NCBI GenBank assembly: GCA_903861645.1
Contig: CAIOVE010000025.1
Span: 108,232-172,231, forward strand
DNA: 64,000 bases
Source of the DNA: an uncultured Hyphomicrobiales bacterium
GTDB lineage: Bacteria > Pseudomonadota > Alphaproteobacteria > Rhizobiales > Beijerinckiaceae
Direction: 5' to 3'
Below the pieces are notes generated by a model that was given only the letters and a program-made list of their open reading frames with translations, was not told the origin of the DNA and did not search any database. Positions 1 to 8,979 of this stretch are shown here, piece after piece. Within the stretch, counting starts at the first letter, position 1. Every line of letters begins with the position of its first letter. A program made the translations under genes and the position numbers.

Positions 1-149
1 AATGCGTCGGGCATCCCGTCGAGTTTCTCGACGAACGCAACGAGCGCATCGCGGCCGTGACGCTCGACGACACGAAACGGGTCGCGCGCCGGTTGTTCGA
101 GGGCAAGAAGCTGCTGGTCGCCGCGGCTGGGCGACCCGTCGGCATCTGA
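1..149 (+). CDS. M16 (pitrilysin/insulinase) family peptidase, 3' end only
   Basis: Only the last 48 codons are inside the window; the reading frame is open from base 3 to the TGA at 147-149. The visible tail (acidic-rich helix with DDTKRVARRLF, then KKLLVAAAGRPVGI at the terminus) is the typical ending of M16-family zinc peptidase-like proteins, in which a final helix precedes a short beta strand ending in G-x-P-x-G. The zinc-binding HxxEH motif would lie outside the window, so it cannot be told whether this is the catalytic or the non-catalytic partner of the usual pair. The gene is convergent with the Rieske oxygenase, with only 6 bases between their stops. Confidence 0.6.
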   Translation, partial: CVGHPVEFLDERNERIAAVTLDDTKRVARRLFEGKKLLVAAAGRPVGI

Positions 150-155
150 CGTCGC

Positions 156-1343
156 TCAGAATCCCAGCGTCGGCTTGATATCGGCCGGCGCGACGCTCCA
201 GCGCTTGCGCGGCTGATTCTCGGCGATCGCGCGCAACTCGCGCGCGAGGATCTTGCGCCACTGGATAATAGCGATGTCCGAGCGGCCGAGGCGCTCGCCC
301 TCGCGCCTGACGATGCGGCCCTGTCCGGCCTGTGTCGCGATGTCCTGAATGACGGCGAGATCGGGATGGCGCGTCTCCGCGTAGCGCCCGATCCCATTGA
401 TCAGATCGCGCGCCACCTCGCCCGCGGGTCGGGCCTCCGCCACGAGCTTGTCGTATTCGGCCTGTTTGGCGCGATAGATTTCGGCTTCCTCAGCCGTGCA
501 TTCCGTGTGTCCGGCGATCAGCCAGAGATGGTTCTCGTCGTCCACGGGCGTGAAATGGAAATAGATTTCACGCCATCCGGGAATGTCCATGCCGGCGCGC
601 GGCGGCACGATCACGCGCGTGACGTTGGGCGCGTAGTGGAGCGATACGCGCGCCAGGCCATTGCGCCGCGTACCCAGTCGCAACATGCCCCAATCCGTTT
701 CCTCCGCCGAGACGATGGGCAGATCGACGGCGAGCGGCGCGTGCGATCCGCCAGGCGCGTGGGTGAAGGCGACATGCACCTCGTCCATGCTGTTTTCATA
801 GCTTTGCAGATAGTTGCAGGGCAGTTGCTCGGCGTTCCAGATATCCATGATCCCTTCCGTCTCGCGGACGGGAAAGGGCGGGAAGGCCGGGGGTTCGTCT
901 TCGCCGAAATAAGCGTAGATCAGGCCGATATGCTCGCGCGTCGGATAGGCGCCGATGCGCACCTTGCGCGCGAAGCCCTCTTCCTCGGCGGGTTGCTCGA
1001 CGCACTGACCGGAGCAATCGAACTTCCAGCCGTGATAGACGCAACGGATGTCGTCACCCTCGACCCACCCCAGATGCATTAGCGCGAAACGGTGCGGGCA
1101 GCGGGCGTCGATCAGATGCGCGGTTCCCGTCGCGCCGCGATAAAGCGTGAAATCCTCGCTCATGATCCGGATCGGCTTGGCCTCGCCCGGCGCGATGTCC
1201 TTGGACCGATGCACGGCGATCCAGAACTGGCGCATGAAAACGCCGCCCGGCGTTCCCGGCTTCGTTGTCGCCAGATCGACGCCAAAACGCGAGGCCGAGC
1301 CGTCTGAATCCGGGCCGTGGTCCGGCGAAACCGTCGTCGACAT
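156..1343 (-). CDS. Rieske [2Fe-2S] aromatic ring-hydroxylating oxygenase, alpha subunit type
   Basis: A 395-residue terminal oxygenase. The N-terminal Rieske domain carries the cluster ligands C82-x-H84 and C101-x2-H104 (CPHR ... CVYHGW). The catalytic domain holds the mononuclear iron ligands H191 and H196 in the segment [10 protein letters not shown], with a further acidic ligand expected downstream. The layout matches single-subunit oxygenases of the phthalate/vanillate demethylase type, which need a separate reductase. No reductase or ferredoxin gene is adjacent, so the substrate cannot be inferred. The ATG at 1343 is about 120 bp from the divergent mutL start. Confidence 0.85.
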   Translation of the reverse strand: MSTTVSPDHGPDSDGSASRFGVDLATTKPGTPGGVFMRQFWIAVHRSKDIAPGEAKPIRIMSEDFTLYRGATGTAHLIDARCPHRFALMHLGWVEGDDIRCVYHGWKFDCSGQCVEQPAEEEGFARKVRIGAYPTREHIGLIYAYFGEDEPPAFPPFPVRETEGIMDIWNAEQLPCNYLQSYENSMDEVHVAFTHAPGGSHAPLAVDLPIVSAEETDWGMLRLGTRRNGLARVSLHYAPNVTRVIVPPRAGMDIPGWREIYFHFTPVDDENHLWLIAGHTECTAEEAEIYRAKQAEYDKLVAEARPAGEVARDLINGIGRYAETRHPDLAVIQDIATQAGQGRIVRREGERLGRSDIAIIQWRKILARELRAIAENQPRKRWSVAPADIKPTLGF

Positions 1344-1462
1344 ATCGCAATTCCTCCCTGTCTATTTTTCCTAGGATGAAGCCAGTCGGCGAGGTTCGCA
1401 AGGCGCGCGCAAGCCAACCAATTCTGCTAGATTCACGAACCAGCAACCTGATCGCGAACCGC

Positions 1463-3256
1463 ATGGCCATCCGCCGCCTCGACCCCGTTCTCATCGATCG
1501 CATCGCCGCGGGCGAGGTGGTCGAGCGCCCGGCGTCCGCCGTCAAGGAACTCGTTGAAAACGCCCTCGACGCGGGCGCGCGACGGATCGAGGTCGCCATC
1601 GAGGCGGGCGGTCGCAAGTTGATCCGCGTGGTTGACGACGGCGCCGGCATGGGCCCGGCGGATCTGGAACTGGCGGTTGAGCGCCACGCCACGTCGAAAC
1701 TGCCCGATGGGGATCTGACCAACATCGCCACGCTCGGTTTTCGGGGCGAGGCGCTGCCCTCCATCGCCTCGGTCGCGCGTCTCGAAATCGTCGCGCGCGA
1801 GAGGGGCGCGGCTCAGGGTCACGCCATCCGCGTCGAGGAAGGACGCAAGCGGCCCGTCACCCCCGCGCCGGCCTCCCCCGGCGCTCGGATCGAAGTGCGC
1901 GATCTTTTCGCCGCGACGCCGGCGCGGTTGAAGTTTCTCAAGGGCGATCGCGCCGAGGCGCAGGCCGTTGCCGATGTGATCAAGCGTCTCGCCATGGCGC
2001 ATCCCCAGGCGCGTTTCGCCTTGTCCGGCGATAATCTGACCGGCTTCGACTATGCCGCCTGCCCGCCCGGCGCCGGGGGCGTTCTCGCCCGCGTTTCGCA
2101 GGTGCTGGGCGAGGATTTCCGCGCCAACGCGCTGGAGGTTTCCGCCGAGCGCGAGGGCTTTCGTCTCGATGGCTTCGCCGGTCTGCCGACATTCCATCGG
2201 GCGAACGCGCGCGCGCAATATCTTTTCGTCAATGGCCGGCCGGTGCGCGACAAGCTGCTGCATGGCGCCGTGCGCGCCGCCTACATGGATTTTCTCCCCG
2301 CCGACCGGCATCCCGCGCTTGCGCTATTCCTGACGTGCGATCCGCGGGAGGTCGACATCAACGTGCATCCGGCCAAGGCCGAGGTGCGGTTTCGCGATCC
2401 CGGCCTCGTGCGCGGCCTGATCGTCGGCGCGCTCAAGCAGACGCTGTCCGCGGGCGCGCGTCGCGCCTCGACGGGCGGCGGCGCGGGGGCGCTTGATGTT
2501 TTCGCGCGCCGGACATTCACGCCGGAGGCCCCGCGCGGCGGCTGGGATTGGCGACAATCGCCGAACGCGCCCGCTTCTTCGGGCTTCGGCGAACAGGCGC
2601 AGGCGTCGTTCGAGCCGCCCCCGCCCATGGCGGACACACGGTCCCATGACCGCCCGGCCGAGGTCGCCGATCTGGACGCGCCGCTTGGCGCCGCGCGTGC
2701 GCAAATTCACGACACCTACATCGTGTCCCAGACCCGCGACGGCTTTGTCATCGTCGATCAACACGCGGCCCATGAGCGGATTGTCTACGAACGGCTGAAG
2801 CGACAGCGCGCCGAATCCGGCGTCGCCCGTCAGTTGCAACTGATTCCGGTGATTGTCGATCTCGATCCCGCCGATATCGAGCGCCTGCTCGAGAACGCCG
2901 GGGCGCTGGCCCAACTGGGGCTGGCGATCGAGCCGTTCGGACCCGGCGCGGTCGCGGTGAGCGAGTCGCCCGCACTGCTCGCCAAGGCCGATCTCGGGCG
3001 GCTCGTGCGCGACGTCGCCGACACTTTGGCTGAACATGGTTCCGCCGTTTCGCTGGAGAAGCGGCTGGATCAGGTGCTGGCGACCATGGCGTGCCACCAC
3101 TCCGTGCGGGCGGGTCGTCGCCTGACCGGCGAGGAGATGAACGCGTTGTTGCGCGAGATGGAAGCGACGCCCGGATCGGGCCAGTGCAACCACGGGCGAC
3201 CAACCTATATCGAGATGAAACTGGCGGACGTGGAGCGTCTGTTCGGTCGCGCCTGA
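1463..3256 (+). CDS. mutL: DNA mismatch repair protein MutL (with endonuclease motifs)
   Basis: A 597-residue protein. The N-terminal GHKL ATPase has the MutL signatures: the [10 protein letters not shown] segment, N33 in [14 protein letters not shown] at 58-63 and GFRGEAL at 92-98. A Pro/Ala-rich linker follows at about 345-420. The C-terminal dimerisation domain contains [12 protein letters not shown] starting at D432, which fits DQHA-x2-E-x4-E, and CNHGRP starting at C575. These are metal-site motifs of MutL proteins that nick DNA themselves in bacteria lacking MutH. The ATG at 1463 was chosen because it gives the family N-terminus (MAIRRLDP...); the frame is open upstream but is not MutL-like. 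Confidence 0.95.
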   Translation: MAIRRLDPVLIDRIAAGEVVERPASAVKELVENALDAGARRIEVAIEAGGRKLIRVVDDGAGMGPADLELAVERHATSKLPDGDLTNIATLGFRGEALPSIASVARLEIVARERGAAQGHAIRVEEGRKRPVTPAPASPGARIEVRDLFAATPARLKFLKGDRAEAQAVADVIKRLAMAHPQARFALSGDNLTGFDYAACPPGAGGVLARVSQVLGEDFRANALEVSAEREGFRLDGFAGLPTFHRANARAQYLFVNGRPVRDKLLHGAVRAAYMDFLPADRHPALALFLTCDPREVDINVHPAKAEVRFRDPGLVRGLIVGALKQTLSAGARRASTGGGAGALDVFARRTFTPEAPRGGWDWRQSPNAPASSGFGEQAQASFEPPPPMADTRSHDRPAEVADLDAPLGAARAQIHDTYIVSQTRDGFVIVDQHAAHERIVYERLKRQRAESGVARQLQLIPVIVDLDPADIERLLENAGALAQLGLAIEPFGPGAVAVSESPALLAKADLGRLVRDVADTLAEHGSAVSLEKRLDQVLATMACHHSVRAGRRLTGEEMNALLREMEATPGSGQCNHGRPTYIEMKLADVERLFGRA

Positions 3257-3292
3257 GCGACCACGAAGGCGTGATCGCCGACCGCCGCGGCC

Positions 3293-3321
3293 TTGACGCG
3301 TGGAACGCGCCTACCTACCTT
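3293..3321 (+). promoter_or_regulatory. Candidate sigma-70-type promoter for trxA
   Basis: TTGACG at 3293-3298 and TACCTT at 3316-3321 are separated by exactly 17 bases and lie 47 bp upstream of the trxA ATG, in the gap after mutL. The -35 is close to consensus and the -10 is of the GC-tolerant alphaproteobacterial kind. An inverted repeat (CGCGT ... ACGCG) falls inside the spacer. The call rests on sequence match only. Confidence 0.45.
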
Positions 3322-3367
3322 CCGGCGACTTCAGTCATCGCCCGGACGGGCGGAAAGGACTCATCCG

Positions 3368-3688
3368 ATGTCGACCGTTAAGACCACCGACGCCAGCTTC
3401 GACGCCGACGTCATCAAGTCCACCGAGCCCGTCGTGGTCGATTTCTGGGCGGAATGGTGCGGCCCCTGCAAGATGATCGGCCCGTCGCTCGAGGAAATCG
3501 CGACGGAAATGAAGGGCAAGGTCAAGATCGTCAAGCTCAACGTTGACGAAAATCCCGCGGTGTCGGGCAAGCTCGGCATTCGTTCCATCCCGACGCTCAT
3601 GCTGTTCAAGGATGGCAAGCTGAGCTCGCAGAAGGTCGGCGCCGCCCCCAAGGGCGAACTCGTCAAGTGGATCAACGGCGCCATCTGA
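3368..3688 (+). CDS. trxA: Thioredoxin
   Basis: A 106-residue cytoplasmic thioredoxin, full length for the family. The redox-active WCGPCKM has C31 and C34, and the cis-proline loop is present in RSIPTLMLF. It reduces protein disulfides and serves reductases such as ribonucleotide reductase. The ATG at 3368 gives the standard N-terminus; the frame continues upstream without a thioredoxin-like sequence. It follows mutL with about 110 bp between them and has its own candidate promoter. In several rhizobia trxA follows addA instead, so the neighbourhood here appears rearranged. Confidence 0.97.
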   Translation: MSTVKTTDASFDADVIKSTEPVVVDFWAEWCGPCKMIGPSLEEIATEMKGKVKIVKLNVDENPAVSGKLGIRSIPTLMLFKDGKLSSQKVGAAPKGELVKWINGAI

Positions 3689-3706
3689 CGCCGTTTCCCC
3701 GTTCGG

Positions 3707-4792
3707 TTATTTTCCGGTCTTCACGCGCGTCCACTCGCGCGTGAAGATTTTTTGTGTCGCCTGATCGTTGGCGGACACGACGAACAGGTTTCGCAAGCCT
3801 TCGTCCGTTGGGTAGATCGACGAATTGCCGAGAATATCCTTGTCGATGAGCGGCTTCGACGCGAGAACCCCATTGGCGAAATTGGTCGTCGCGGTGTTGC
3901 GCGCGGCAACCTCCGGCCGCAGCAGATAATCAATGAAGGCGTGCGCCTCGTTCACATGTGGCGCGTCCCTGGGGATCGCCAGATTGTCGAGCGACATGAG
4001 CGCGCCCTCTTTCGGGATGACGTAGTTTATGTCGATGCCGTTCGCCGCCTCGCGAGCGCGATTGCGCGCCTGAAAACTGTCGCCCGCCCATCCCACGGCG
4101 AGGCAGATATCGCCGTTGGCGAGGGCGTTGATGTATTCGGACGAATGAAATTTCTTCACGAAGGGCTTAACGCGCGTCAATAGATCGGCCGCGCGATGGA
4201 TATCGTCCGGTTTTTTTGAATCCGGATTGACGCCCATGTATTTGAGCGCGGACGTGAAGATATCCTCCGGGCTGTCGAGCATGTAGACGCCGCAATCGGC
4301 GAATTTCCGCAGATTTTCCGGCTTGAAGACCGCGTCCCATGAATCGATTGGCTTGCCCGCCAGTCGTTGGCGCGCCTTGTCCACGTTGTAGGCGATGCCC
4401 GTGGTGAACCACATGTAGTTCACCGCGTACTGGTTGCCCGGATCGTAAACCGCGAGGCGCGACGTGATGTCGGGCCACATTCCCTTCAGGTTTGGCAACT
4501 TTGCCTTGTCGAGTTTCTGGTAGACGCCGGCCTTGATCTGTCGCGACAGAAAGGTCGCGGAGGGAACGACGATGTCGTAATCCGTCTTGCCGGCGAAGAG
4601 CTTTGTTTCCAGCGCCTCGTTGGAATCGTAGGTGTCGTAGACAACCTTGATCCCGGTTTCCTTCGTGAATTCGTCGAGCACCTTCGGATCGATGTAATCC
4701 GACCAATTGTAGACGTTGACGACCTTGTCCTGCGCCACCGCGGGCGTGGCGCACAGCATCAGCGCGGCGAGCGTCGACTTGATGAATCGCAT
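3707..4792 (-). CDS. Polyamine-type ABC transporter periplasmic binding protein (PotF/PotD-like)
   Basis: A 361-residue secreted protein with an N-terminal signal peptide (cleavage expected after AVAQ, residue about 21). The mature protein begins KVVNVYNWSDYIDPKVLDEF, the hallmark of spermidine/putrescine binding proteins, and continues with the type II periplasmic-binding pattern (ETGIKVVYDTYDSNE, LFAGKTDYDIVVPS, LDNLAIPRDA). It should capture putrescine or spermidine in the periplasm. No permease or ATPase genes are beside it, so the transporter must be encoded elsewhere. It lies 18 bp downstream of the aminotransferase on the same strand and may be cotranscribed with it. Confidence 0.88.
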   Translation of the reverse strand: MRFIKSTLAALMLCATPAVAQDKVVNVYNWSDYIDPKVLDEFTKETGIKVVYDTYDSNEALETKLFAGKTDYDIVVPSATFLSRQIKAGVYQKLDKAKLPNLKGMWPDITSRLAVYDPGNQYAVNYMWFTTGIAYNVDKARQRLAGKPIDSWDAVFKPENLRKFADCGVYMLDSPEDIFTSALKYMGVNPDSKKPDDIHRAADLLTRVKPFVKKFHSSEYINALANGDICLAVGWAGDSFQARNRAREAANGIDINYVIPKEGALMSLDNLAIPRDAPHVNEAHAFIDYLLRPEVAARNTATTNFANGVLASKPLIDKDILGNSSIYPTDEGLRNLFVVSANDQATQKIFTREWTRVKTGK

Positions 4793-4810
4793 GCCGAATT
4801 CTCCGGTTGG

Positions 4811-5959
4811 TCAGCGACGGATCGCGCCGCGCAGGCGTTCAAGCCCCGCGTCGAGCGTCGCGTCGTTCTTGGCGAAGCAGAAGCGCACGACGGTGCGCAC
4901 GTGGTTTTCCGCGTAGAAGGCGGAAACCGGAATCGCCGCGACGCCATGCTCCTCGACCAGTCGCCGGCAGAAGGCGACGTCATCCGTTTCCCCGATGGCG
5001 CCGATATCGACGTTGACGAAATAGGTGCCATCGCTCGCGATGACCGGAAAGCCGCACGCGACAAGTCCCTCGCAGAATCGGTCGCGGCTTCGTTGAAAGC
5101 CGGCCTTCATCCGCGCGAAATAATCCTCGTCCTTGCCCAGTCCATAGGCGACGGCGACCTGCAGGTTGGGTGGCGTCGTGAAGGTGAGGAACTGATGCGA
5201 CTTGGCGATGACGCGCATGATGTCGGGCGCCGCGACGACAAGGCCAACCTTCCAGCCCGTCAGCGAGAATATCTTGCCGGCGGAGCCGATCTTGATCGTT
5301 CGTTCGCGCATGGAGGGAATCGACAGCATCGAGACATGCGGGCGACCGTCGAAAATGACATGCTCCCAGACTTCGTCGCAGATGGCGATGGCGTTGAAAC
5401 GCGCGCAATAGCGCGCCAGCAATTCGACCTGCGCGCGCTCGTAAACGATGCCGCTGGGATTCAATGGATTGTTGAAGATCACCGCGCGCGTGCGTTCATT
5501 GAACACGGCGTCGAGATCGGCTTCGGTGAACGTCCAGCGCGGCGGTCGCAACGTCACGAAACGCGCGACGCCGCCCGCGCGCTCCACAAGCGGCAGATAG
5601 GCGTCGTATGTCGGCTGGAACAGAACGACTTCGTCGCCGGGCTCAACGGTGGCGAGAATCGCGCCGGCGATGGCCTCGGTGGCGCCCGAGGTCACCATCG
5701 TTTCCGTCGCCGCGTCGATTTTCACGCCATGGAACCGCCCGTAATGTTCGGCGATCGCGCCGCGCAGCTCCGGCAGGCCCATCATCGAAGGATACTGATT
5801 GTAGCCGTTCAGGACGGCGTCGGCGGCCTTGCGGCGCACGTCCTCGGGACCGGGATCGTCGGGAAAGCCCTGCCCCAGATTGACGGCCTGCTTTTCGCGG
5901 GCGAGCGACGACATCACCTCGAAGATGGTGGTGGGCAGATTGGCGAAAAGACGGTTCAT
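4811..5959 (-). CDS. PLP-dependent aminotransferase class I/II (kynurenine/glutamine/methionine transaminase type)
   Basis: A 382-residue fold-type I aminotransferase. The N-terminus (NLGQGFPDDPGP) and the PLP-lysine segment SAGKIFSLTGWKVG are diagnostic of the KAT/YbdL group (kynurenine-oxoglutarate, glutamine transaminase K, methionine aminotransferase), in which the lysine follows SAG. NNPLNPSG, CDEVWEH and the C-terminal RFCFAKND are also present. The ATG at 5959 gives the family N-terminus. It is divergent from cobP and stands upstream of the polyamine-binding protein gene. The exact amino donor cannot be read from sequence. Confidence 0.88.
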   Translation of the reverse strand: MNRLFANLPTTIFEVMSSLAREKQAVNLGQGFPDDPGPEDVRRKAADAVLNGYNQYPSMMGLPELRGAIAEHYGRFHGVKIDAATETMVTSGATEAIAGAILATVEPGDEVVLFQPTYDAYLPLVERAGGVARFVTLRPPRWTFTEADLDAVFNERTRAVIFNNPLNPSGIVYERAQVELLARYCARFNAIAICDEVWEHVIFDGRPHVSMLSIPSMRERTIKIGSAGKIFSLTGWKVGLVVAAPDIMRVIAKSHQFLTFTTPPNLQVAVAYGLGKDEDYFARMKAGFQRSRDRFCEGLVACGFPVIASDGTYFVNVDIGAIGETDDVAFCRRLVEEHGVAAIPVSAFYAENHVRTVVRFCFAKNDATLDAGLERLRGAIRR

Positions 5960-6046
5960 CCGGCTATCCCGAAACACGGCGAACCCGATTAATATCACAG
6001 TCGCGAAGCGGCCTGAAAGACGGTCGCGAGCATGCCGGAAGATCCC

Positions 6047-6574
6047 ATGACCGAAGAAACCATTTTGATCCTCGGCGGCGCGCGCTCCGGCAAGAGCCGT
6101 CACGCCCAGTCGCTGGCGGATGCGTCGGGCGGCGCGCCCGTCATGATCGCGACTGCGCGCGCGGGAGACGCCGAGATGGTCGCGCGGATCGATCGGCACC
6201 GTCGCGACCGTGACGATCGATGGCGGCTTGTCGAGGAACCGCTCGATCTCGTCGGCGCGCTTGGGCGGACGCGTGGATCGGCGAACCTCGTTGTCGTCGA
6301 TTGCCTGACCTTCTGGCTGTTCAACCTGATCGAGGCTGGCCGCGACATACACGCGGAGACCGGGCGCCTCGTCGCGGAGATTGGCCGGCGCGCCGGTCCG
6401 ATTGTTTTCGTGTCGAACGAAGTCGGTTTCGGCATCGTGCCCGCGACCGAGCTCGGCCGACGCTTTCGCGATGAACAGGGACTGCTCAATCAGGCCGTCG
6501 CGCGCGCATGTGATCGGGTGGTTCTCGTGGTCGCCGGTCTGACGCTCTCGTTGAAGGGTGGCGCGCCTTCCTAG
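6047..6574 (+). CDS. cobP: Bifunctional adenosylcobinamide kinase / adenosylcobinamide-phosphate guanylyltransferase
   Basis: A 175-residue enzyme of cobalamin nucleotide-loop assembly: it phosphorylates adenosylcobinamide and then transfers GMP to it. The P-loop GGARSGKS lies at residues 10-17. The family segments ATARAGDAEMVARI..HR..R...W, VVDCLTFWLFN and FVSNEVGFGIVP are all present. Start choice: ATG at 6032 or 6047; 6047 is preferred because it puts the P-loop at the usual distance and has a purine-rich GGAAGA ahead of it. It lies just upstream of a cobalamin riboswitch, but that riboswitch reads away from it, so cobP itself is not obviously B12-controlled. Confidence 0.92.
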   Translation: MTEETILILGGARSGKSRHAQSLADASGGAPVMIATARAGDAEMVARIDRHRRDRDDRWRLVEEPLDLVGALGRTRGSANLVVVDCLTFWLFNLIEAGRDIHAETGRLVAEIGRRAGPIVFVSNEVGFGIVPATELGRRFRDEQGLLNQAVARACDRVVLVVAGLTLSLKGGAPS

Positions 6575-6627
6575 ACCCTCGAGGCGGGGGATTGCCACGC
6601 AAGGTGACAGTCGATACCGTCAAGATC

Positions 6628-6803
6628 GTATTGGTGCCCCGGTCGCAAGCTCGGGGTAAACGGGAACGCGGTGAGGGAGAAATCCCGATGCCGCGGCTGC
6701 CCCCGCAACTGTAAGCGGCGAGCCACTTTCGATCATGTCACTGGAGCCCAGGCTCCGGGAAGGCAGGGAGAACGGCGACGACCCGCGAGCCAGGAGACCG
6801 GCC
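6628..6803 (+). ncRNA. Cobalamin (AdoCbl) riboswitch upstream of the BtuB-type receptor
   Basis: The classic conserved blocks occur in order: TTGGTGCC (6631), GGGAA and GCGGTGAGGGAGAAATCCC (6662-6685), the B12 box GGCTGCCCCCGCAACTG (6695-6711) and GTAAGCGG, AGCCACT (6721), CCGGGAAGGC (6736-6745) and CGCGAGCCAGGAGACCGGCC (6784-6803). Bound cobalamin is expected to switch off the downstream receptor. A small CCGTC/GACGG stem at 6826-6840 sits directly before the GGAGG-type ribosome binding site of the receptor, so control at translation is plausible. The element's outer boundaries are approximate. Confidence 0.95.
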
Positions 6804-6851
6804 AATGCGTGGTTCAACTCGCGATCCGTCGGTGGGACGGGTGGAGGTCTC

Positions 6852-8882
6852 ATGTCCAGCTCGAATTCGGGCCGCGCGCGCGTGGTCCTTGGTTTCATTT
6901 ATTCCCTGACATCGTCGGTCGTCATCGCGCAGGAGGCCGTCACGCCCTTGCCGCCCGTCGTTGTGACTGCGACGCGCGGTCCACTCGATGTCGCCCGCGC
7001 CGGCAGCGCGATTGATGTCGTTACGCACGACGATATCGAGCGGCTCGGCGCGACAAGTCTGCGCGACGCGCTGCAAGCCGTGCCGGGCCTTTACATTCAC
7101 GATGGCGGCGGCGCCGGATCGACGTCGAACGTCACCCTGCGCGCCTCCAACCCCGGACAAACGCTCGTTCTGATGGATGGCGTGCGGATCGGCGATCCCA
7201 CCGGCACCGATGGCGCCTTCGATTTCGGTACGCTGGCGTTGGGCGATATCGAGCGGATCGAGGTGTTGCGTGGCCCGCAGTCGGCGCTCTACGGCTCCGA
7301 CGCCATGGGCGGGGTGGTGCAGATCATCACGCGCAAGGGCGAGGGACCGCCGAGGAAATCGGTCGCCATCGAGGGCGGCGCCTATGGAACGCTGCGGACG
7401 CGCGCGTCGATCTCCGGCGGCGCCGATACGGTATCCTACGCGTTTTCCGTCGATGCGCTTCATAGCGACGGGTTTCCTCGTTATGGCTACCGCGCCAACC
7501 ATCCGGTCTTTCTGCTCGATGGCGTGACGCCATTGCCCGCGGCGCCGGGTGGCGACGCCACCAACCGGGCGGGCGTGTCGGGGCGGGTTTCCTACAAGCT
7601 CGGCGAAGCGACGGAGGTCGAGGTCGGCTTTTCCGGCTCGAGCAATCGCCTGTCGATTGACAACCCCTATGTCTTCGCGCCGTCCGATGTGTTCAGTCCG
7701 TTCAACGCGTCGAAGGAAAGCAGCGGACAGGCCTATGCGAAAGTCGTCAACCACGCGTTCGACGGACGCCTGACCAATCAGTTGACCCTGTTTGGCGGCG
7801 CGCTCGATCGCGTCATCGCGCAGACCGAATCCTGTCCCGAGGATTACGTCTCGAATTGCTGGACGAACTATCGCGGCGTGCGCGTTGGCGCCGAATATCA
7901 GGGCGATCTCAAGTTGGGCGGTCTCGGCCAACTGACGTTCGGCCTGCGCAACGAGACCGAGCGCGCCTTTTTCTCCCATGATCTGCCATTGAATCTTGGC
8001 GGCGGTCATGTCGCTGATTTTTCCGGCCAGCAGACGACGAACTCCGTCTTCGGCCTCTATCAGTTCACCCTGTTCGACCGGCTTGATCTGTCCCTGGCGG
8101 GCCGCGAGGATAGCGTGGTGGAGGGTCGCTCCTTCCTGACCGGTCGCGCGACGGCGGCTTGGCGCCTCAACGATTCTGGCACGAAACTGCGCGCCAGCCT
8201 GGGCAGTGGCGCGAAGATACCAACGCTTTATCAACGCTACAGCGTCTATGGCGACCCGACGTTGAAGCCCGAGGAGAATGTCGGCGTCGACGCCGGCGTC
8301 GACCAGTCGCTGTTCAACGATCGACTGCGCCTGTCGGCGAGCGTTTTCAGCAACAGCTATCGAAATCTCATCGGGTTCAACTCGGCTGTTTTCGATCCGG
8401 GCACGGGCGCCTTTACCGCGCCGGGCTGCGCGCCGGCCCAGCAAATGACCGGCTGCTATTACAACGTCGGTCGCGCCACGACGCGCGGCGTCGAGTTTTC
8501 GGCAACCGCCGACATCGTCCCCGAGGAATGGCGCGCCACCGCCAGCTACACCTACATGGACGCCATCAACAAGATTACGTCGCAGGGCCTGATGCAGCAG
8601 CCCCGGCACAAGGCGGTCGGCTCGCTGGTCTATACGGGCGTGCCCAAATTGCGCCTCGAGGGTCGCATGACAGTGGTTGGCGGGGTCATCGATTTCGGCT
8701 CCACGGCGCCCGTTCGCCTGCCCGCCTACTATCGTCTCGACGCCTACGCCAACTATCGCCTCGATGACCATGTCACCCTGTTCGCCCGGCTCGAAAACCT
8801 GACCGATGCGCGTTACGTGGAAATCTACAATTATGGCGTGGCCGGCCGTTCGCTCTACGCCGGCCTGAAGGTCGATTGGTAG
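6852..8882 (+). CDS. btuB: TonB-dependent outer-membrane vitamin B12 receptor (BtuB-type)
   Basis: A 676-residue precursor with a signal peptide ending near VVIAQ. A TonB box-like segment (PPVVVTATR) is followed by the plug domain (SLRDALQAVPGLYI, LVLMDGVRIGDP, IERIEVLRGPQSALYGSDAMGGVVQIITRK) and a 22-strand barrel ending in the aromatic terminus YAGLKVDW. It takes up cobalamin or cobinamide across the outer membrane using TonB energy. The ATG at 6852 has GTGGAGGT ahead of it; open frame upstream of it lies inside the riboswitch and is not coding. Specificity for corrinoid is inferred from the riboswitch and from cobP next door. Confidence 0.92.
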   Translation: MSSSNSGRARVVLGFIYSLTSSVVIAQEAVTPLPPVVVTATRGPLDVARAGSAIDVVTHDDIERLGATSLRDALQAVPGLYIHDGGGAGSTSNVTLRASNPGQTLVLMDGVRIGDPTGTDGAFDFGTLALGDIERIEVLRGPQSALYGSDAMGGVVQIITRKGEGPPRKSVAIEGGAYGTLRTRASISGGADTVSYAFSVDALHSDGFPRYGYRANHPVFLLDGVTPLPAAPGGDATNRAGVSGRVSYKLGEATEVEVGFSGSSNRLSIDNPYVFAPSDVFSPFNASKESSGQAYAKVVNHAFDGRLTNQLTLFGGALDRVIAQTESCPEDYVSNCWTNYRGVRVGAEYQGDLKLGGLGQLTFGLRNETERAFFSHDLPLNLGGGHVADFSGQQTTNSVFGLYQFTLFDRLDLSLAGREDSVVEGRSFLTGRATAAWRLNDSGTKLRASLGSGAKIPTLYQRYSVYGDPTLKPEENVGVDAGVDQSLFNDRLRLSASVFSNSYRNLIGFNSAVFDPGTGAFTAPGCAPAQQMTGCYYNVGRATTRGVEFSATADIVPEEWRATASYTYMDAINKITSQGLMQQPRHKAVGSLVYTGVPKLRLEGRMTVVGGVIDFGSTAPVRLPAYYRLDAYANYRLDDHVTLFARLENLTDARYVEIYNYGVAGRSLYAGLKVDW

Positions 8883-8893
8883 ATCAATCAGTC

Positions 8894-8936
8894 CGCGCGG
8901 CCCGGCCTTTGTCGGGTCGCGCGACGGATGGTTTTT
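8894..8936 (+). terminator. Possible rho-independent terminator after btuB
   Basis: Arms CGCGCGGCCCG (8894-8904) and CGGGTCGCGCG (8913-8923) pair throughout with one G-U wobble, enclosing an 8-base loop. A run of five T follows at 8932-8936, but it is 8 bases beyond the stem, so this is a weak terminator by the usual rules. It starts 11 bases after the btuB stop. Confidence 0.4.
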
Positions 8937-8979
8937 CTGTATCTGGGAGTCTCCGAACAGACTTGACGGGGAAGCACCC

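Noticed and set aside
6735..6851. ATG at 6735 as the start of btuB
   Set aside because: It falls within the conserved cobalamin riboswitch core; the ATG at 6852 has a ribosome binding site and starts a signal peptide.
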